A DNA stretch of 64,000 nucleotides from Bacteroidia bacterium (GTDB lineage Bacteria; Bacteroidota; Bacteroidia; UKL13-3), in NCBI GenBank assembly GCA_014376805.1, contig JACMQU010000117.1, forward strand, positions 38,144 through 102,143, written 5' to 3'. A program made the translations under genes and the position numbers. Below the pieces are notes generated by a model. The model had not been told where the DNA came from. It saw only the letters and a program-made list of their open reading frames with translations, and ran no database searches. Positions 8,896-17,500 of this stretch are shown here, in pieces (position 1 is the stretch's first letter; each line of letters starts with the position of its first letter).

Positions 8896-9336
8896 TATTT
8901 ATTATTGGATAAAAGCGCCGGTAACTTTAATAAGAAATATATTGCTATTACTGGTTTTTAGAAATTTCAAACTTTTTTTCAATTTCCTGCTTTTTAAATG
9001 TTTTTTCTTCGTGGTGAAATACAACTTAATTTTTCTCAAAAGTTTCGGGCTTCAAAACCATTCTTACCCATATCCATTTAACTACTCACAATATGCAATT
9101 AGGTTCAACTCATTCAATTGTTTTTTTTTAATTAAAAATAAATTAGATTTTGTATTGCAAGCCTTAAAATACTTTTAATTAACATTTCCATTATTAAAAT
9201 ACACAATGAATTTAGCCGGTTAAAATCTGTACAGGAAAAATTGCGCTCCTCTATAAAACCATTAATTTGCAATTGCATTAAGCCAGTTGAAACACAACAT
9301 AAAATAACTTAGGATAATGAGATTCTTAAGAAAAAA
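8896..9336. other. 440-bp intergenic region between convergent genes
   Basis: Lies between the 3' ends of hutI (plus) and folE (minus). It contains the probable hutI terminator at 8918-8959 and otherwise T-rich low-complexity DNA. The open frame running out of hutI here (to 9178) is rich in Phe and has no ribosome-binding site, so I do not call it a gene. Confidence 0.5.
8918..8959 (+). terminator. Possible intrinsic terminator of hutI
   Basis: Arms CCGGTAA (8918-8924) and TTACTGG (8948-8954) form a 7-bp stem with one G-T pair and a 23-base loop, followed directly by five T. The long loop makes it a weak candidate, but it is in the right place, 22 bp after the stop. Confidence 0.38.
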
Positions 9337-10032
9337 TTACTTCTCCATTACAATCATTCTTTGCAATTCTTCTCTAGTATGGGTGTCTAAAAACCTGCCT
9401 GTATACTCTGCTGTGATGGTACTGCTGGTCAAATCCTGCACACCGCGCATGGCTACACACAAATGATCTGCTTCAATGATTACTGCAACATCATTCGTAT
9501 GCAATACTTCTTTTAGCATATTCGAAATTTGTATGGTCATTCGCTCCTGAACTTGCGGGCGTTGGGCAAAGTATCTTACAATACGGTTTAGCTTAGACAG
9601 GCCAACTACTTTACCGTTTGGGATATAGGCCACATGAGCTTTGCCAATGATAGGAACAAAATGATGCTCGCAAACACTGTGAAAAGAAATATTCTTTTCG
9701 ATGAGCATATTTTTGTAGTTGTACTTGTTCTCAAATAATTTGGCAACAGGCATGTTTTTGGGATCAAGTCCTTTAAACATTTCCAGTACATACATTTTAG
9801 CTACCCGGTTAGGGGTTCCTTTTAAGCTGTCATCATTTAAATCTAAGCCAAGAATGAGCATGATCTCTTTAAAATGCTTTTCTATTAGTTCGATTTTTAA
9901 TTCATCGTCTAATGCAAAAGCATCTTCGCGAAGTGGTGTTTCCATTGAAAAACCTGCATGATCATCGCCTTTTTCTTCGTGGCGAAGGTTTTTAATTTCC
10001 GTTGTATTCAACGAAGTTTCTTTCTGTTTCAT
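9337..10032 (-). CDS. folE: GTP cyclohydrolase I
   Basis: A 231-residue enzyme converting GTP to 7,8-dihydroneopterin triphosphate, the entry step to folate and other pterins. Zinc ligands C121 and H124 (SVCEHHFVP) and C192 (DHLCVAMRG) are all present, with the catalytic His in the same blocks; the GLSKLNRIVRYFAQRPQVQE helix is diagnostic. The first ~40 residues are a non-conserved, charged extension. With the ATG at 10032 it overlaps the upstream pterin synthase gene by 41 bp; an internal ATG at 9945 would remove the overlap and is a fair alternative. Co-directional overlap with the pterin synthase implies a shared mRNA and linked pterin chemistry. Confidence 0.95.
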   Translation of the reverse strand: MKQKETSLNTTEIKNLRHEEKGDDHAGFSMETPLREDAFALDDELKIELIEKHFKEIMLILGLDLNDDSLKGTPNRVAKMYVLEMFKGLDPKNMPVAKLFENKYNYKNMLIEKNISFHSVCEHHFVPIIGKAHVAYIPNGKVVGLSKLNRIVRYFAQRPQVQERMTIQISNMLKEVLHTNDVAVIIEADHLCVAMRGVQDLTSSTITAEYTGRFLDTHTREELQRMIVMEK

Positions 10033-10402
10033 AAAGAGTCACTTTCAGTTTTAAGTGGTTATTTAATCTGCTTCTTAATAATTTCCAGATCACCACTGCA
10101 ATGTTTTCTGCTGTTGGATTAATTGTTTTAAATTCTTCACAATCCAAATTTAAGTTTTTGTGATCAAACCTGTTTTCAACCTGTTCCTGAATAAGCTGGC
10201 CGAGCCATTTCATGTCAACCAAAAATCCACTAACAGGATCTATTTCTCCGGTAACAGTAACTATCAGATCATAATTGTGACCGTGATAATTTATATTATT
10301 ACAATTTCCGAAAAACGATTTGTTCTTCTCATCAGTCCACTCTTTTATATGCAACCTGTGTGCAGCATTAAAATGGGCCTTTCTTGATACAGCTATTTCC
10401 AT
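9992..10402 (-). CDS. 6-pyruvoyl-tetrahydropterin synthase / QueD family
   Basis: A 136-residue T-fold enzyme that acts on dihydroneopterin triphosphate, the product of FolE encoded just downstream. Zinc ligands are H15 (FNAAHRL) and H40/H42 (YHGHNY), and the catalytic cysteine is C34 in FGNCNNINYHGHNY. That spacing and wording is closer to 6-pyruvoyl-tetrahydropterin synthases (tetrahydrobiopterin route) than to E. coli QueD (queuosine route), yet both share the family and sequence alone does not decide. No queC, queE or sepiapterin reductase gene lies beside it, so the end product is open. The start at 10402 fits the usual MEIAVSRKAHFNAAH beginning. Confidence 0.88.
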   Translation of the reverse strand: MEIAVSRKAHFNAAHRLHIKEWTDEKNKSFFGNCNNINYHGHNYDLIVTVTGEIDPVSGFLVDMKWLGQLIQEQVENRFDHKNLNLDCEEFKTINPTAENIAVVIWKLLRSRLNNHLKLKVTLYETERNFVEYNGN

Positions 10403-10767
10403 TGAGGGGATAAAGATAATATACCGGATTTAACTTTTATAGTTTGTGTTTACTATATCATAAAATCCAGATACAAGTATAAAGCTATATTAAGTTAAAT
10501 TGTTTAATTTTTTTTTAAAAAAGTTCTATTAATTGTGAATTAAAATTCTAATTTTTGATGGAAATCATAATTTTAATGTACTGATTTTCATAGAAAATAT
10601 TGGCTTTTATTGTTTTGTATAATGTGCCTTTATTAATTTAATTGTTTTATAATCAAGCTACTAATGCTAAATATAGATTAAATGACAATAATCAGAGAAT
10701 AATATTTGGAAGTATAAATAGAAGATCATTAACTTTGTTTAACAAAATCATTAATAAGTTAAACAAA
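10403..10767. other. 365-bp divergent promoter region
   Basis: Intergenic DNA between the divergent pterin synthase and sigma-factor genes. It holds a good promoter for the sigma factor (10705-10737). On the minus strand, TATCTTTA (10411-10418) is one base from the -7 consensus for the pterin genes, but has no matching -33 element. The sequence is otherwise very AT-rich with no hairpin of note. Confidence 0.5.
10705..10737 (+). promoter_or_regulatory. Bacteroidota-type promoter of the ECF sigma gene
   Basis: A -33 element TTTG (10705-10708), 21 bases, then TAACTTTG (10730-10737), a perfect match to the -7 consensus TAnnTTTG of this phylum. Transcription would start near 10741, about 27 bases before the chosen ATG at 10768, which argues against the ATG at 10642. 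Confidence 0.65.
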
Positions 10768-11328
10768 ATGACCTCCATAGCATTTAAACAAATGGTTCAG
10801 AAAGAAGCCAGGCCGCTGAAACATTATGCCTATCAACTTACCCGTAATGTTGAAGATTCGAATGATTTAGTTCAGGAGACGATGTTAAAAGCATTTACGT
10901 ACCAGAATAAATTTGAAGCAGGGACAAATTTGAAGGGTTGGTTATATACCATCATGAAAAACACCTTTATCAATAATTACAGGCGTATGGTTAAGCGCAA
11001 TACTTTTATTGATCAGACCGACAATGATTATTACCTTGATTCTGTTTCCCCACTAGTTAAAAATGAAGGTGAACAGAAGTTTATCAGACAGGATATTGAA
11101 AGTGCCATTAATAAACTTCCTATGAACCTAAGTAAGCCATTTACTATGAATTTTAAAGGGTTTAAATACCATGAGATAGCAGATATACTTCACATTCCAA
11201 TTGGAACGGTTAAAACAAGGATTTTTGTAGCCAGAAGGCAATTAAGAGAGAACTTACATACCTATGGCAAAATGTATGGTATGGATTCCGCTTCGCTGAG
11301 TGAACGTAAAGATTTGTGCAATAGTTAA
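10768..11328 (+). CDS. ECF-type RNA polymerase sigma factor
   Basis: A 186-residue sigma-70 family factor with region 2 (EDSNDLVQETMLKAF and the GWLYTIMKNTFINNYRR DNA-melting/-10 segment, residues ~20-90) and region 4 (YHEIADILHIPIGTVKTRIFVARRQLRE helix-turn-helix, residues ~130-165). No region 1.1 or 3, as expected for the ECF class. An upstream in-frame ATG at 10642 would add 42 unlike residues and lies before the promoter, so I rejected it. No anti-sigma gene follows; this type in Bacteroidota is often a stand-alone essential-like ECF factor. A strong terminator at 11420 ends the unit before the next gene. Confidence 0.92.
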   Translation: MTSIAFKQMVQKEARPLKHYAYQLTRNVEDSNDLVQETMLKAFTYQNKFEAGTNLKGWLYTIMKNTFINNYRRMVKRNTFIDQTDNDYYLDSVSPLVKNEGEQKFIRQDIESAINKLPMNLSKPFTMNFKGFKYHEIADILHIPIGTVKTRIFVARRQLRENLHTYGKMYGMDSASLSERKDLCNS

Positions 11329-11419
11329 CCACATTTAAACTACCGGGTTTTTCTGATCTGGTTATTTTAAAAGGTGAATTTTATCTAAAGTAAATTATTT
11401 TAACAATAAAAGTTTAATA

Positions 11420-11452
11420 AACGGCAGTTTGATTTTCATACTGCCGTTTTAT
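11420..11452 (+). terminator. Intrinsic terminator after the sigma-factor gene
   Basis: Arms AACGGCAGT (11420-11428) and ACTGCCGTT (11440-11448) form a perfect 9-bp stem with an 11-base loop, followed by a T-rich tail. It lies 92 bp after the sigma-factor stop. Confidence 0.78.
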
Positions 11453-11527
11453 TTTGTATGATTGCGTTGAAAAAAATTCTGGAAGAAGATTTGTTTTATT
11501 CTATTATTTTTTATAATTATTTTCCTG

Positions 11528-12391
11528 ATGAAAAAATTTACGCTATTAAGTTGTTTATGTTTCCTGGGTTTTAACCTGTTTGCTCAGTTTGGGAATTTTA
11601 AAAAAAGAGCAGATTTGGAAACTTTTAAGGATACAAAACTCATTGTTGTATTGTTTCCGGATAGTGCATACAGTTATTCACTGATGGCTGCCATAGAAAA
11701 ATACTGGACGTTTACCGGTTTTGAATTTGCAGAGGATACTGCCATGCAACGGTACCGCAAAGGCGATTATGCGTTTATGTATTTCAGCAAATCAAAAGGA
11801 TCAAAGAATAAATCGAAAGTAGCCAGTTCAGAACAAGATTTTAATGGTCTTGTAATCACTCGTAAATTTAGCAGGAGAGTATTGCCTGATAATTTACTGG
11901 CTTATGCGTATTGTGGCAATAAAATTGATACAGGCGATTGGGAAATTGAAATGATTCGTGCGGTGCAGTTGATGAATAACTATTTTAATTATGCAATTCA
12001 GGCTAAGAATGATGGCGAAATTGGTTCAACAAAAATGATGAATAACTATCCAACGGATAAAAATTTACTGGTTGATAAAAAATTATTAATTGAAACCGGA
12101 CAATTGGATATGAAAGGAAGTAAAGAAGATGCCATGACATCTTTTGATGGTGATGCAGAAGAAGTTGAAATGGAAGAAATTCACAAAGCAATTAAAAATC
12201 AGGATAATAGTTTCTTATACTATTATCATTCTAAGGATGAAAAATATTGTAATAAATTAGTTGTAAGTGCAGCTAATAGTGAGCTTATGTATTTTGAAAG
12301 TGCAGCCCCTGATAAATGTAAATGTACCTCAAAAGATTTAAAGGCTTTAAAGACTTTTAAAATTAAGGCAGCCAAATCTGTTGCAGACTAA
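11528..12391 (+). CDS. Exported protein of unknown function
   Basis: A 287-residue protein with a signal peptide (residues 1-19, ending FNLFAQ). No known catalytic motif is visible. The mature part starts with a LIVVLFPDSAYSYSLMAAIEKYW strand-helix unit, and has a second half with a long acidic linker (~190-215) and a Cys-rich end (CKCTS near residue 268). The N-terminal half recalls other Bacteroidota exported proteins of unknown function that are built from a nucleotide-binding-like strand pattern, but I cannot name a family. It is monocistronic: a terminator precedes it and the next gene is on the other strand. Confidence 0.75.
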   Translation: MKKFTLLSCLCFLGFNLFAQFGNFKKRADLETFKDTKLIVVLFPDSAYSYSLMAAIEKYWTFTGFEFAEDTAMQRYRKGDYAFMYFSKSKGSKNKSKVASSEQDFNGLVITRKFSRRVLPDNLLAYAYCGNKIDTGDWEIEMIRAVQLMNNYFNYAIQAKNDGEIGSTKMMNNYPTDKNLLVDKKLLIETGQLDMKGSKEDAMTSFDGDAEEVEMEEIHKAIKNQDNSFLYYYHSKDEKYCNKLVVSAANSELMYFESAAPDKCKCTSKDLKALKTFKIKAAKSVAD

Positions 12392-12447
12392 GCATAATTT
12401 GAAACGTATTCTATTGTTACTTACTTGATTATTTCTTATAAAGATAA

Positions 12448-12816
12448 CTAATCCAATCCCCACGTATCGTACAAGACGTTTATATAAGAGTCTTCTGCAT
12501 TCTCCATTTTATTATCGGCCATTACAACTTTCATGGCAAATGCAATGAGTTTATTGCGTTCTTCAGACTTGCTGATTTTAAAAAATTGCTCAGCAGTTTC
12601 AATAAAATGTTCCATTAAATTTTCTTCCGGACAAGCACGTAAGAAAGCCTGTTCTTTTATTATCTCAATAGGTTCCTTATAGTTTTTTTCCAGGAATTCC
12701 AGAATAACTGAACTTTCCGCCTTATGGATGGAACCATCAGCAAGACTTAAGGTCATCAAAAGATGAAAACCGGCTTCTGTTTTATTCATTTTGGTGATGA
12801 ATTGCGTTGTTGGCAT
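12448..12816 (-). CDS. TerB-like alpha-helical protein
   Basis: A 122-residue all-helical protein matching the TerB/DUF533-like tellurite-resistance fold: LSLADGSIHKAESSVILEFL in the first half and a second copy of the pattern, VVMADNKMENAEDSYINVL, near the end. In TerB these ADG-x-E segments form a metal-binding acidic surface. No other ter genes are nearby, so tellurite resistance should not be assumed. It reads from a recognisable promoter at 12836-12866. Its start (ATG at 12816) is followed by a nearby alternative Met10. It ends 56 bp from the convergent unknown gene. Confidence 0.7.
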   Translation of the reverse strand: MPTTQFITKMNKTEAGFHLLMTLSLADGSIHKAESSVILEFLEKNYKEPIEIIKEQAFLRACPEENLMEHFIETAEQFFKISKSEERNKLIAFAMKVVMADNKMENAEDSYINVLYDTWGLD

Positions 12817-12835
12817 AACTGTTTTTTTTGTTGGT

Positions 12836-12866
12836 TCAAGATAATTTTTAAAATGTATAATGCAAA
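12836..12866 (-). promoter_or_regulatory. Promoter of the TerB-like gene
   Basis: On the minus strand: TTTG (complement 12863-12866), 19 bases, then TATCTTGA (complement 12836-12843), one base from TAnnTTTG. The leader would be about 15 bases long. Confidence 0.45.
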
Positions 12867-13044
12867 TTTTATTTTTAATTATAAATCAAACCTCAATATA
12901 TACAGTGAACTATATTGTAAGGATAACAACTTTTAGGAAAAACTAATGTTGAAATTCCTTCACAGAAAGTGTTAAATTGTATTAATATAATGTTGTATAG
13001 TTTTTATGGATCAATGCCTTTAAGTTTGTTAAAATATTCTGATT

Positions 13045-14184
13045 ATGAAATTTGGTACGAAAGCCATCCATGCAGGCCAGGAGCCTGATCCAACCACCGG
13101 TGCAGTTATGACTCCGATCTATCAAACAAGCACTTACTGGCAGGAAAGCCCGGGTAAGCACAAGGGTTATGCCTATGCCAGAGGAAAGAATCCAACGCGC
13201 TCAGCACTTGAGAAATGTCTGGCTGCACTTGAGAATGGTAAACATGGCCTTTGCTTTTCTAGTGGTATGGGTGCCACTGATGCAGTAGCAAAACTTTTAA
13301 GGCCCGGCGATGAAGTTATAACCGGGAATGATTTGTATGGTGGTACCTATCGGATGTTTACGAAGGTTTTTGCACATTATGGAATTAAATTCCATTTTAT
13401 TGATTTAAGTGACCCCGCCAATATTGTTCCTTATATTAATGAACATACAAAATTATTATGGGTTGAAACACCAACAAATCCAACGATGCAAATTGTGGAT
13501 ATTGAAGCCTGTGCAAAGATTACAAAACAATACAAAATCATCTATGCTGTAGATAATACTTTTGCATCTCCTTACCTGCAAAATCCATTAGATTTGGGCG
13601 CAGATATAGTGATGCACAGTGTAACCAAATACCTGGGCGGACATAGTGATGTGATAATGGGAGCACTGATCACAAATAATGATGACCTGCATGAACAACT
13701 CGCATTTATTCATAACTCATGCGGCGCTACACCGGGTCCGATGGATAGTTTTTTAGTATTACGGGGTTTAAAAACACTGCACCTGCGAATGAAAGCACAT
13801 TGTGAAAATGGTGCTGCGATTGCTCATTATTTAAAAAAGCATCCTAAAATTGAAAAGGTTTATTGGCCTGGATTTACAGATCACCCTAACCATGAAGTTG
13901 CAAAAAAACAAATGCGCGATTTTGGTGGGATGATCTCTATTGTTTTAAAAGATGCTGACCTTGATGAAACATTCAGGATTGCCTCTTCTTTTAAAGTATT
14001 TACCCTGGCAGAAAGTTTGGGTGGTGTAGAAAGTTTAGTTAACCATCCGGTTACCATGACACATGCTTCTATACCAAAGGAACAAAGAGAGAAAGCCGGT
14101 GTTACCGATAATTTATTGAGATTAAGTGTAGGTGTGGAAGATATAGATGATCTAATGGAAGATTTAAAAATGGTACTTTCATAA
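13045..14184 (+). CDS. Cystathionine gamma-synthase / trans-sulfuration PLP enzyme
   Basis: A 379-residue PLP-dependent enzyme of the Cys/Met metabolism family. The Schiff-base lysine is K195 (MHSVTKYLGGHSD); the cofactor-binding blocks YARGKNPTRSALE and FSSGMGATDA and the C-terminal SLGGVESLVNHP stretch are typical. Members include cystathionine gamma-synthase, gamma-lyase and beta-lyase; these cannot be separated reliably by reading. The sequence has the shape of the synthase/gamma-lyase branch used in methionine or cysteine metabolism. TAAGTTTG (13021-13028) is a perfect -7 box 16 bp before the ATG, though no well-spaced -33 was found. A terminator candidate follows at 14303. Confidence 0.92.
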   Translation: MKFGTKAIHAGQEPDPTTGAVMTPIYQTSTYWQESPGKHKGYAYARGKNPTRSALEKCLAALENGKHGLCFSSGMGATDAVAKLLRPGDEVITGNDLYGGTYRMFTKVFAHYGIKFHFIDLSDPANIVPYINEHTKLLWVETPTNPTMQIVDIEACAKITKQYKIIYAVDNTFASPYLQNPLDLGADIVMHSVTKYLGGHSDVIMGALITNNDDLHEQLAFIHNSCGATPGPMDSFLVLRGLKTLHLRMKAHCENGAAIAHYLKKHPKIEKVYWPGFTDHPNHEVAKKQMRDFGGMISIVLKDADLDETFRIASSFKVFTLAESLGGVESLVNHPVTMTHASIPKEQREKAGVTDNLLRLSVGVEDIDDLMEDLKMVLS

Positions 14185-14549
14185 ACAATAACTCTTAATT
14201 TTCACTTAATAATTTATCCATTAAAATATTTTATTGCTGAACACTAATTTTTATTGATCCTTTACAGGTGCCAATTTTATTGAGAAAAGTTAATATTATA
14301 TTAAAAACAGCTTATTGATCTATTCAGTTTGCTGTTTTTTTTATGCAAAATGCCTTGCAATTTCCGTTTTAATATTCTTATTTGAATTAAGTTTTAATAA
14401 ATAAAATACCTCGAAAGTTGGTATTGAAATGTTTTTTATTGCCATATTTTTTCTCATAACAGCCTATTTATTTTTTAAAAAATACTTAAGACTTCATAGT
14501 CTTTTCATGTGTACTATTTTTTTATTTCCTAACTTATAAATTATCTCCT
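14185..14549. other. 365-bp gap before the giant gene
   Basis: Contains the terminator of the trans-sulfuration gene (14303-14340) and then about 200 bp of T-rich DNA leading into the giant exported-protein gene. No perfect promoter of the local type was found close to the ATG at 14550. Confidence 0.5.
14303..14340 (+). terminator. Intrinsic terminator after the trans-sulfuration gene
   Basis: Arms AAAAACAGC (14303-14311) and GCTGTTTTT (14331-14339) pair perfectly with a 19-base loop, and the T-run is part of and beyond the 3' arm. It lies 118 bp after the stop. Confidence 0.6.
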
Positions 14550-17500
14550 ATGAATACAAAACATTTACATTTAAGTACTAAAGGTAGCACAGTAAAAAAT
14601 TTATTTAAAACAACTGATAAACGGGAATTAAAGTTAAAGTTTAACATATCTGCGAAAGGCTTACTCCTTTTTTGTTTTTATATGTTAAGTCTGTCTATTT
14701 ATATAGAAGTTCATGCACAATGTTATACATCTACATCCTATTGTGTTCCGGTTGTTACCAATATAAACAATTATAATATAGGCATACAAAATGTTACATT
14801 AGGAAGTACTATTAATAATAGTTCGGTAGCTACCGGCAATTCACCATACTATTTTGATTATACAACCCAGTCTGTTACCAGTGCAGCAGCGGCCACTATA
14901 TCAGGCTCTGTAACCAACGGAAGTAGTAATTCAACGGGAGCAAGAATTTTTATAGATTATAACCAGGATGGAATCTATAGTACTTCAGCACCTGAATTAG
15001 TATGGACATCACCTACAACAACTCCAAATGCAATTGTTGCGCTTTCATTTACTATTCCTGTTTCACAACCTGTAGGCGTTTACAGAATGCGGATCACGGG
15101 AGATTTGGGTGGACAGGCAGCTAATCCGTGCACACTAGGTTATGGAGAAATAGAAGATTATACTTTACTGATCCCGTCAGGAAGTGTTGATGTGATAAAT
15201 GGAGGATATACATCCCCGAATTATTTTGTCAATGGTAATAATACTATTGGGTTCAGCTTCAAAAATATTTCAGGCACCACAATCACATCAGCCACTATCG
15301 GTTATCAGTTAGGTTCAAATATTCCTATAACACAAATTTTAACTGGCTTAACAATTGGGGCAGGCGCATCATTTACAGCCAGTTTTACAACACCATTAAA
15401 TATTTCGGCTACCGGATCTTACAACTTAAAAACATGGGTAAGCAATCCAAACTCTGCAACCAATATTACGCCAGGTAATGATACCATTTGTCGTACGTTT
15501 GTTACATATTGTTCAGCGGCTTTAAGCGGAACATATACAATTAATCCTGCGGGGAGTGGAACTACGAATTTTACCCGGTTTGGTGCAGCAGATTCTGCCT
15601 TATTGTCTTGTGGAGTTTTGGGGCCGGTTACTTTTAATGTGGCAGCAGGAACTTATAATGAACAAATTCTGTTTGGCACTGTGCCCGGAGTTTCAGCAGT
15701 TAATACGATAACATTTGATGGTGGAACAGGCGGAGCAAGTACACACATCATCAGTTATAATTTTCCGGGAACTCCAATAAATTATGGTGTTATTCATTTA
15801 AACGGATCAGACTATTTCATATTTAAAAATCTTACCTTTCAATCAACCAGCACTAATTATGGTTATGGGGTTTTGCTGAGTAATGCAGCAGATAATAATA
15901 TCATTGACAATTGCACTATTGACTTAGGAACGATAACGAATGGATCTGCTTCTAATTCAGCAGGTATTAATTTCAGTAGCTCTTTTACCGGTACTTCCAG
16001 TTCAGCCAACCATGGTAACAATAATATTATCCGCAACTGTCAGATTATCGGAAGTGCATCGGGCGGGCCATACAGAGGAATTAATTTATACAGTAATTCA
16101 TCTGCCACAGGATCAAATGTAAACAATCAATTTATTAATAATAACATTACCAATTTTTTTGAGTCGGGTATCTATATGTATTATTATCTGGATGGCACAG
16201 TGATTCGGGGTAACAATATTTCAAGGCCTGACAGAACCTCTTCCGGAACAGTATATGGAATAAATGCAAGCTTTTATTTTACTAATACAATTATAGAAGG
16301 AAATAAGATCTTTAATCCGTTTGGAGGAGCACTGACATCCGGTAACGGATTTTATGGAATAGCGGTTCAGTATGGTTATATATCAGGTGGAACGAATGTT
16401 ATTAGGAATAATGCCATTTTTAATATTAATGGCAATGGCACAGATTATGGTATTTATGATTATTATAATTATGCCGGAATGAGTATTTATAACAATACCA
16501 TTTCGCTTGATTATGCCACCCCTAAAACAAATGCCAATCCCGACTATGGAATTTATCTTTATTATGGCAGCAACGGCTCCAGAGATTTACGTAACAATAT
16601 TGTTACTATGCGCAGAGGAGGAACAGCTAATGCATCCAGATTTGGTCTTTATCTTTCTGATTATTATTCAGGACTTGTATCCAACTATAATCTATACCTG
16701 GTTAACGCACCTTTGGCGGGTAATATACCCTTTTACCAGGCAGGGATTAACTATCAGAGTCTGGCTGCATGGAAGGCTTCAAACAGTAATCAGTTTGATC
16801 AGAATAGCGTAAGTTTTGACCCAATCTATAACAATATTGTAAGCAATGTAACACCTACATCATGCGGTGTGAATAATTTGGGTACGCCATTAACAGGAGT
16901 AACAACTGATATCAGCGGTACAGCAAGAGGCAGCATACCAGATTTGGGTGCATATGAATTTACAACAGCCACCGGATTAAACAACGGCTCACTTATTGGC
17001 CTTGATGCGGCAACGAGTTTGTTATGTGCGGGAGGTGTAAATGCCATAGTTACCTTAAAGAATGAAGGAACGGGAAACATCACTTCTGCCAAGTTAGACT
17101 GGACTGTTAATTCGGTTGCACAAACGCAATATGTTTGGAGTGGAAATCTTGCTCCTGGTGCTTCCATAAATGTGAATATCGGGATTGCAACATTTACTGC
17201 AAATTCAGTAAATACGCTAAATGTATATATTACACAAACTAACGGTTCACCCGATGCCTGTTTTCTAAATGATACTGCTAAGTTATCCGGCACTTCCAGT
17301 ATGAGTGGCAATTATACAATAGATGCTGCAGGTTCGGGGCTTACGAATTTCACCTCCTTTACGGCTGCGGTTACCGCACTTATTACAAGAGGTGTTTGTG
17401 GACCTGTAACCATGAATGCAGTTGCAGGAACTTATAATCAGCAAATCAATATAACAAGTATAGCAGGTTCTTCTGCCCTTAATACGATTACTTTTACGGG

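Noticed and set aside
8744..9178. 144-codon frame overlapping the end of hutI
   Set aside because: It begins inside hutI in another frame, and the part past hutI is Phe/Asn-rich low-complexity; hutI is the real gene.
16826..17311. 161-codon minus-strand frame inside the giant gene
   Set aside because: It is antisense to a clear beta-helix protein; repeat-rich coding DNA commonly opens the opposite strand.
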